Assembly: GCF_003932785.1 (NCBI RefSeq)
Contig: NZ_RQYT01000020.1
Coordinates: forward strand, 1 to 48,045
DNA: 48,045 nt
Direction of reading: 5' to 3'
Origin: Arachnia propionica
Lineage (GTDB): Bacteria > Actinomycetota > Actinomycetes > Propionibacteriales > Propionibacteriaceae
Both the position numbers and the translations under genes were made by a program. Positions 43,472 to 48,045 of this stretch are shown here, one piece after another. Each line of letters opens with the position of its first letter. Within the stretch, counting starts at the first letter, position 1. A model generated the notes under the pieces. It was not told the DNA's origin and made no database searches. It saw nothing but the letters and a program-made list of their open reading frames with translations.

Positions 43472-44712
43472 CCGAACCCACCCTTCACCTGCCCGACGGG
43501 GCCGTCGAGATCCCGGACAGCGAGGGAACGGGGTACTGGCTCGGCCCGGTGCAGCTCGAGGTGCGTCAGCATCGGGGAGCAGCGGCCTCCCTCGACGTGG
43601 TGCTCACCAACACGGGCGGAACGGAGACCACCACGGCGGGGCTGCTGCTCGACTGGGACCCCGACTGCCCCGTCGCCTGGCTGTCCGGCAGTGTCGGATT
43701 CGTCGTCGCCCCGGGCGGCACCGCCGTGTGGCGGATGCTGAGCGGATGGTGCAGCGACGCCCGCAACCCCGTCTCCGGTCCTGCGGCGCGCCTCTTCGGG
43801 GAGACCGTCCGGCTCGCCCCCGGCCAGCGGGTGTGGTCCCGCTGGCGGCAGGAGCCGGTGGAACGGGGTGCCTTCCCTCTCCCCGCCTGGGTGCCGGAAC
43901 GTCGCCATCTGCCGGAGGGACAGGAGATCGAGGTGCGGGACCTCGATGTGGCCCTGTCCGGGACCGACCTCACCTTCCGCACCACCGAGGAGGCCTCCCT
44001 CGTCCAGGGGCGGGTGGGGTTGCATCAGCTCGCCGTTCACGGCCCGAACGGTGTGGCCGAGGTGGAGGTCGGGTGGTACCACCCGATGCAGTGGATCGTC
44101 CCCTCGGCCCTCGACAGGTGCCGGGACCGTGACATCGAGGCGTGGCTGCTGGCCTGGCTGCTGTCCCAGCCAAGCCTTGGGAACGATGACGCACAGCTGG
44201 ATCGGCTCGACGTGGCGTTGGGTGCCTCACTCGAGGAGCCGACGCTGTTCAGTGTCCTCGCGGCGCTGCGGGCGGCCTCCAGCACGGAACTGCCGCTCGG
44301 CGACGACCCGTTGCAGGCGGCCACGCGGTTCCTCGCGGATCATCCCGGCAGCGACGACGGCGCGGTCGTGGCGATCGCGGCGTTCCTCAGCGGCGGAGTG
44401 GATCCAGTGGTCGAGCTGTGCCGGGAACCGGGAGGACCCGCGTGGAGCCTCCTCGCGGCCGACGGGGATGGGGGAGTCGCTGAGCTGCTGGCCACCCTCG
44501 AGTTCGGGTTGCCGAGCTCCGTACCCCCGACCTACACGGCCAGGGACGTGACCCTGGCCCGGTTGTGGCTCGCGTCGCGCCCGGAGTCGCCCCACCACGT
44601 CGAGTTGGCGGCCGTCGCCGACGCCGCCGCGTCGCGTCTGAAGTGCGCGCTGTCCCGTAGGGCCGATCCGCTCGCCGTCGCCTGGCTGCTCGTGGGGGAG
44701 TCCTTCCGGTGA
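43468..44712 (+). CDS. Uncharacterised protein linked to the GH65 phosphorylase
   Basis: I do not recognise this 414-residue protein. No signal peptide or membrane helix is visible. The first ~210 residues look like beta-sandwich material (many short strands, W/G-rich, for example GYWLGPVQLEVRQH and VEVGWYHPMQWIV). The remaining ~200 look alpha-helical, with repeated A-L-A patterns. The GTG start overlaps the GH65 stop by 4 bases (GTGA), so it is co-translated with the disaccharide genes. A carbohydrate-binding or accessory role is possible from context alone. The helical half could also be a repeat-type scaffold. Confidence 0.6.
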   Translation: MTEPTLHLPDGAVEIPDSEGTGYWLGPVQLEVRQHRGAAASLDVVLTNTGGTETTTAGLLLDWDPDCPVAWLSGSVGFVVAPGGTAVWRMLSGWCSDARNPVSGPAARLFGETVRLAPGQRVWSRWRQEPVERGAFPLPAWVPERRHLPEGQEIEVRDLDVALSGTDLTFRTTEEASLVQGRVGLHQLAVHGPNGVAEVEVGWYHPMQWIVPSALDRCRDRDIEAWLLAWLLSQPSLGNDDAQLDRLDVALGASLEEPTLFSVLAALRAASSTELPLGDDPLQAATRFLADHPGSDDGAVVAIAAFLSGGVDPVVELCREPGGPAWSLLAADGDGGVAELLATLEFGLPSSVPPTYTARDVTLARLWLASRPESPHHVELAAVADAAASRLKCALSRRADPLAVAWLLVGESFR

Positions 44713-44775
44713 GCCCGGCATAATCGAAGGGGGCGGGGGTCAACCCCGGCCTGTCGCCGACCAGTCAGGAAGAGC

Positions 44776-45531
44776 ATGACCCACGAGGAGAACGAGGCCC
44801 GGCCGAGGACCCGGTTGGACGAGACGATGCGCGCGTCGCTCGGTGCGACCGCCGTGTTGATGCTCGCCACCGTGGTGTTCTCGATGGTCATGACAGGGGC
44901 CTATCTCAACTATCTCCAGGCCTGGCTCGGCCCCTATCTGCTGGCGGCGAGCATCGCCTGCGGGGTCCTGGCGCTGTGGACCCTGCTCGAGACCGCCGAG
45001 CAGGCCGGGCGGCGAGGAGCCGCTGACGGCCACGGCCACGGTGTCCCGAAGGTCGGTGCCCTGCTGCTCGTGCCCGCGCTGCTGTTCGCGATGGCGGTGC
45101 CGTCGTCGTTGGGTGCGGATGCGCTGAGGGAGGCGCAGCCGCAGCAGCGGGTGGCGGCGGATGAGGCGCTGGTCTTCCCGCCGCTCGACGAGGAGGAGGT
45201 CAACGAGCTCAGCCTCCAGGACTACTCGGATCGATACGTCTTCGGTCATCCGGAGGAACTCGTCGGCAAGCCGGTGCGGCTCCTCGGTTTCGTGGGGCGG
45301 CTGTCGACCCTTCCGGAGGAGCAGTGGACGGTCAACCGGTTCCGCATCTTCTGCTGCGTGGCGGACTCCACCCTGTTCGCCGCCGTCGTGACGGGCGCCC
45401 CGATGCCGGAGGGCAGGGACGTCTGGGTGGAGGTCGAGGGGGTGATCGACCTGGCGGCCAGTGACCGGCTCCCGGTCATCGTCGCCACCGACGTGGAGGT
45501 CGTCGCCAAGCCCGAGGAGCCCTACCTGTGA
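44776..45531 (+). CDS. TIGR03943-family (DUF1980) permease partner protein
   Basis: This 251-residue membrane-anchored protein has three hydrophobic segments in the first ~125 residues (about 22-45, 52-72, 92-108). A His-rich loop (GHGHG) lies between the second and third. A C-terminal extracytoplasmic OB-like domain includes the Cys pair FCCVAD. Family members are paired with DUF318-type permeases, as here, where the next gene overlaps by 4 bases. The transported substrate is not known; the His and Cys residues hint at a metal or metalloid. The order (partner first) is the reverse of some other genomes. Confidence 0.82.
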   Translation: MTHEENEARPRTRLDETMRASLGATAVLMLATVVFSMVMTGAYLNYLQAWLGPYLLAASIACGVLALWTLLETAEQAGRRGAADGHGHGVPKVGALLLVPALLFAMAVPSSLGADALREAQPQQRVAADEALVFPPLDEEEVNELSLQDYSDRYVFGHPEELVGKPVRLLGFVGRLSTLPEEQWTVNRFRIFCCVADSTLFAAVVTGAPMPEGRDVWVEVEGVIDLAASDRLPVIVATDVEVVAKPEEPYL

Positions 45532-46505
45532 GCGCCACCTTCCGCCGCGTCTGGCTGCTGCCCTTCCTGGGTGTGATCCTGCTCATCGTCCTGCTCCAGA
45601 TCACCGATCGGGTGGGACCGGTCGTGAGGCTCGAAGGGGCGTTGGTGCCGTGGAGCACCCTGTTCGTCGGCATCGTCATCCAGGCGCTGCCCTTCCTGGT
45701 GCTGGGCGTGACCGTCTCCGGGGCCATCGCGGCCTTCCTGCCGAAGGATCTCCTGGCCCGCATCACGCCGCGTTCACCGCTGCTGGCCGTCCCGACGGCC
45801 GGGGTGGCGGGAATGGTGCTCCCCGGGTGCGAGTGTGCATCGGTCCCGGTGTCGCAGTCGCTCATGCGTCGTGGCCTGCCCCAGGCCGCCGCGTTGGCCT
45901 TCCTGCTGGCGGCCCCCGCCGTCAACCCGATCGTGCTCGTCGCGACGGCCGTGGCCTTCCCCGGCAACCCGATGATGGTGTGGGCGAGGCTCGTCGCCTC
46001 GCTGCTCGCCGTGGTCGCGACGTGTTGGCTGTGGTTGGCGGTCGGCAAACAGGAGTGGATGCGTCCTCAGGACGGCCACCACCACGACGGCCAGACCCGG
46101 GCGACGGTGTTCCGGGAGACGGCCATGCACGACCTGCTCCAGGCGGGAGGCTTCCTCGTCATCGGCGCGGCCGTGGCCGCCGCCTTCAAGGTGCTGCTGC
46201 CCGTGGGGGTGCTTGCCTTCCTCACGGACAACGTGTGGGCGGCGATCCTCGCGATGGCCGTGCTCGCCATCGTGCTGTCCCTGTGCTCGGAGGCGGATGC
46301 CTTCGTCGTCTCGTCGTTCTCCACGATCTCCCCGACGGCGCAGCTCGCCTTCCTCGTGGTGGGTCCGATGGTGGACATCAAGCTCTTCGCCATGCAGTCC
46401 GGGGCCTTCGGGTCGCGGTTCGCGACCCGGTTCATGCCGCTCACCCTGGTGTGCTGCGTGGCCTCAGCGGTCATCGTCGGCACCCTCATGTTCGGGCAGC
46501 TCTGA
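45528..46505 (+). CDS. DUF318/PF03773-family permease
   Basis: This 325-residue polytopic membrane protein of the ArsP/YraQ-like permease family has about eight helices in two repeats. Each half carries a conserved cysteine motif, PGCECASVPV near residue 102 and LCSEADAFVVSSF near 255. A His-rich cytoplasmic loop (GHHHDG) separates the halves. Relatives export organoarsenicals, but many have no known substrate. The GTG start lies in the stop of its TIGR03943 partner. No ArsR or metal regulator is adjacent. Confidence 0.85.
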   Translation: MSATFRRVWLLPFLGVILLIVLLQITDRVGPVVRLEGALVPWSTLFVGIVIQALPFLVLGVTVSGAIAAFLPKDLLARITPRSPLLAVPTAGVAGMVLPGCECASVPVSQSLMRRGLPQAAALAFLLAAPAVNPIVLVATAVAFPGNPMMVWARLVASLLAVVATCWLWLAVGKQEWMRPQDGHHHDGQTRATVFRETAMHDLLQAGGFLVIGAAVAAAFKVLLPVGVLAFLTDNVWAAILAMAVLAIVLSLCSEADAFVVSSFSTISPTAQLAFLVVGPMVDIKLFAMQSGAFGSRFATRFMPLTLVCCVASAVIVGTLMFGQL

Positions 46506-46568
46506 CGACCCCGAACACCTTTACTGTCCGAATGGCCGACAGGAATGGATGAGTCTGGGCGTCCTCAC

Positions 46569-46581
46569 TACGTTGTGCGCC
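46569..46581 (+). promoter_or_regulatory. -10-like box before the Excalibur-domain gene
   Basis: TACGTT (46569-46574) lies 7 bases before the ATG at 46582. The same hexamer precedes the second WD40 gene. Confidence 0.4.
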
Positions 46582-47070
46582 ATGACTGAACAGCAGGGGA
46601 ATGGGGCGGCGAAGAAGCTGTTCCGGAATCGTTGGTTCATCGGGGCGGCGGCCGGGATCGTCGGGATCGCGATCGGCGCCGGGGGAGCGGGGGAAGGGAC
46701 GCACACGGCGGTCCCTCAGTCCGCGACGAGCGTCGCGCCCGCCCCGACGGTGACCGCCACGGCCACAGCGACGGCCACCGCGACCGCCACCACGACGGCC
46801 ACGGTCATGGCGACCGAGACCGTGACGGCGGAACCGCAACCGGCTCCGACCGTGACGGTGACCTCCGTGGTCACGGAAACGGCCGTCAGTGAACCACGAG
46901 GGCTGGTGGACAGCAACGCGGGCAAGCAGGAGAGTTCCAGGAAGGGGTCAAGCGCCTACTACAAGAACTGCAGTGAGGCCAGGGCCGCGGGGGTGACGCC
47001 GCTCCACCGGGGCGACCCGGGCTACAGCTCCAAGCTGGATCGCGACGGCGACGGGGTGGCCTGCGAGTAG
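46582..47070 (+). CDS. Surface protein with C-terminal Excalibur calcium-binding domain
   Basis: This 162-residue protein has a basic N-terminus and one membrane segment (about 17-36). A low-complexity Thr/Ala/Val stalk follows (55-105), then an Excalibur domain at 126-162: YYKNCSEARAAG, then DRDGDGVACE with the DxDxDG calcium loop and the conserved Cys pair. It is probably anchored with the domain outside the cell. The ATG at 46582 was chosen because of the TACGTT box 7 bases before; an in-frame ATG at 46549 would add 11 residues. The function of Excalibur domains on their own is not established. Confidence 0.85.
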   Translation: MTEQQGNGAAKKLFRNRWFIGAAAGIVGIAIGAGGAGEGTHTAVPQSATSVAPAPTVTATATATATATATTTATVMATETVTAEPQPAPTVTVTSVVTETAVSEPRGLVDSNAGKQESSRKGSSAYYKNCSEARAAGVTPLHRGDPGYSSKLDRDGDGVACE

Positions 47071-47088
47071 CGGCCTGTCACGGCGTCG

Positions 47089-47197
47089 TTGGTCGAGCCT
47101 TCCGTGTTGAGACCTCCGCAGCAGTTCCTGCGAACTGTCACCGGGTCTCGACACGGGTCCCTCCACTTCGTTCCGGGTCCCGGCTCGACCAGCGGGA
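47089..47197 (-). repeat. Nested palindromic repeat, copy 4
   Basis: TTGGTCGAGCC and GGCTCGACCAGCGG outer arms enclose a degenerate inner arm (TGTTGAGACC) and GGTCTCGACAC. The spacer content shows it is inverted relative to the copies at 1270-1559. Confidence 0.8.
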
Positions 47198-47269
47198 GGA
47201 AGGGAACTATCGGCCAGGGGCAGAGTGCCCAGCACCCGGGCGACATGCGCGCCCGGGTCGGTACTTCTC

Positions 47270-47389
47270 CGCTGGTCGAGCCGAGGCCGGAGGCCTCGTG
47301 TCGAGACCTCCGCAACGGTCCCTGCGAACTGTCACCGGGTCTCGACACGGGCCCCTCCACTTCGTTCCGGGACCCGACTCGACCAACGG
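47270..47389 (-). repeat. Nested palindromic repeat, copy 5
   Basis: Its reverse complement is nearly identical to the copy at 1270-1386 across all spacers, including the ACGAAGTGGAGGGGCCCG-type first spacer. It is the first repeat downstream of the right-edge HNH gene. Confidence 0.85.
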
Positions 47390-47506
47390 AGGGAAAAGGG
47401 ACCCCTCGGCTCGACCAGCGTGGAGAAAGAGGATCCTCACCGACGCTCTTCCGGCCGGGGGCAGGGGGAATCAGCCCCGGTCAACGCGGGTGCGTAAAGA
47501 GGATGT

Positions 47507-48045
47507 TCAGCAGAGGGCGTATTGGATCCATTCCCAGGCTTCGGATTCGACCGGCCTGGTCTCCGGGGGCTCGGGCGGGTCCAGCCAGGGTGGGGGTGGC
47601 TCCTCCAGCCTGGGTTCTGGTTCCGGAGTTCGGAGACACATCGTGCCACCGGTGGCGTGGACGAGATACTCAAACCCTGCCGGAGACTTCCAGTGGAACC
47701 AGCCCGGGGCGGGTTGAGTCAGGACCCAGCCGCCGAAGGTTTTCGCCCGATGCGACCTGCGGGCCAACGGGGCGAGGTTGCCCCACCGGGTCTGCCCGGT
47801 CTCGCCGTCGCGGTAGGGGATGGTGTGGTCCAGATCACAGGCCCTGGAGGTGCGGGAGGCGTAGGGGAACACATCGACTGGCATCAATGCGGTGACCGCG
47901 GTCCGCAACCCGAGCGAGGGGTCGTGAAGATCCTCCGGTGCGTGGTGGAGTGGATCAACGATCGGCCGGATCGTCACGCGGGAGTCCTTCAAGAACTCCG
48001 GCAACCGCGAGGTCAGGAACGCACCCCACCGCTCCACCTCAACCA
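47507..48045 (-). CDS. DUF222/HNH endonuclease-signature protein (13E12 family), 5' partial
   Basis: The C-terminal ~179 residues of a second copy of the left-edge gene; its 5' part is beyond the window. It keeps the HNH motif (CDLDHTIPY ... NLAPLARRSHRAKT) and differs from the first copy at few positions (for example DSRVTIRPIV against DSKVTVRPVV, and a final Cys instead of His). It is in the opposite orientation and is followed by the same palindromic repeats. The near identity points to recent duplication or gene conversion. Confidence 0.85.
   Translation of the reverse strand, partial: VEVERWGAFLTSRLPEFLKDSRVTIRPIVDPLHHAPEDLHDPSLGLRTAVTALMPVDVFPYASRTSRACDLDHTIPYRDGETGQTRWGNLAPLARRSHRAKTFGGWVLTQPAPGWFHWKSPAGFEYLVHATGGTMCLRTPEPEPRLEEPPPPWLDPPEPPETRPVESEAWEWIQYALC

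Larger units (their letters stand above)
47071..47506. other. 436-base gene-free region made of repeats
   Basis: This region holds two copies of the nested palindromic repeat and one fragment (47402-47420, CCTCGGCTCGACCAGCG side) but no gene. The arrangement, read on the minus strand from the HNH gene, matches that after the left-edge HNH gene except for about 65 extra bases next to the stop codon. Confidence 0.7.

Noticed and set aside
44734-44748. CGGGG/CCCCG hairpin as a terminator before the TIGR03943 gene
   Set aside because: Five base pairs, no U-tract; too weak to call.
46740-46830. ACGGCCACC-type tandem repeat as a non-coding repeat
   Set aside because: It is the in-frame Thr/Ala stalk of the Excalibur protein.

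Overview
High-GC DNA with dense gene packing, GTG/TTG starts, many 1-8 base gene overlaps, a putative mycothiol-dependent enzyme and several -10-like TANNNT boxes placed 6-8 bases before start codons. This points to an actinobacterium, and I infer a Propionibacteriaceae-like organism. No rRNA, tRNA or CRISPR array was seen.

Edges. Both ends carry a partial DUF222/HNH (13E12-type) gene, one on each strand, and each is followed by copies of the same palindromic repeat in the same relative order. The window is therefore bounded by large inverted repeats. The left edge (1221-2092) also holds a 158-bp MITE-like element inserted in one repeat copy, and a symmetric array of seven half-sites spaced by about 20 bp.

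Core, left to right. A maleylpyruvate-isomerase-like gene is divergent from uvrA. Next comes a minus-strand operon (FAD/Fe-S oxidase, macro domain, WD40 protein). A MarR regulator is divergent from an acyl-CoA synthetase plus double-hotdog thioesterase pair, with a palindrome between them. The large helicase lhr follows, then a sugar ABC importer without its ATPase, with a perfect 18-bp hairpin between the binding protein and the permeases.

Centre of interest, 21798-25742. This is a compact operon of TOMM (thiazole/oxazole-modified peptide, streptolysin S-like) biosynthesis genes: a short RRE/C-protein, a YcaO cyclodehydratase and a SagB-type dehydrogenase. It also has two paralogous genes whose first ~43 residues look like a SagA leader plus poly-cysteine core, but which continue into a four-helix membrane protein. 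No transporter, protease or immunity gene accompanies them.

Right half. An uncharacterised gene and a GNAT acetyltransferase, then pepN-pyrB-pyrC on the minus strand. On the plus strand follow ligA, a second WD40 protein, a SWIM/SNF2 helicase and a Nei-type glycosylase; a beta-phosphoglucomutase-like HAD enzyme with a GH65 phosphorylase and an unknown gene (disaccharide phosphorolysis); a TIGR03943/DUF318 permease pair; and an Excalibur-domain surface protein. DNA repair and nucleotide metabolism are well represented (uvrA, lhr, ligA, SNF2, nei, pyrBC).

Start sites were chosen by family N-termini, Shine-Dalgarno sequences and -10-like boxes. All family assignments come from reading motifs, not from database searches.
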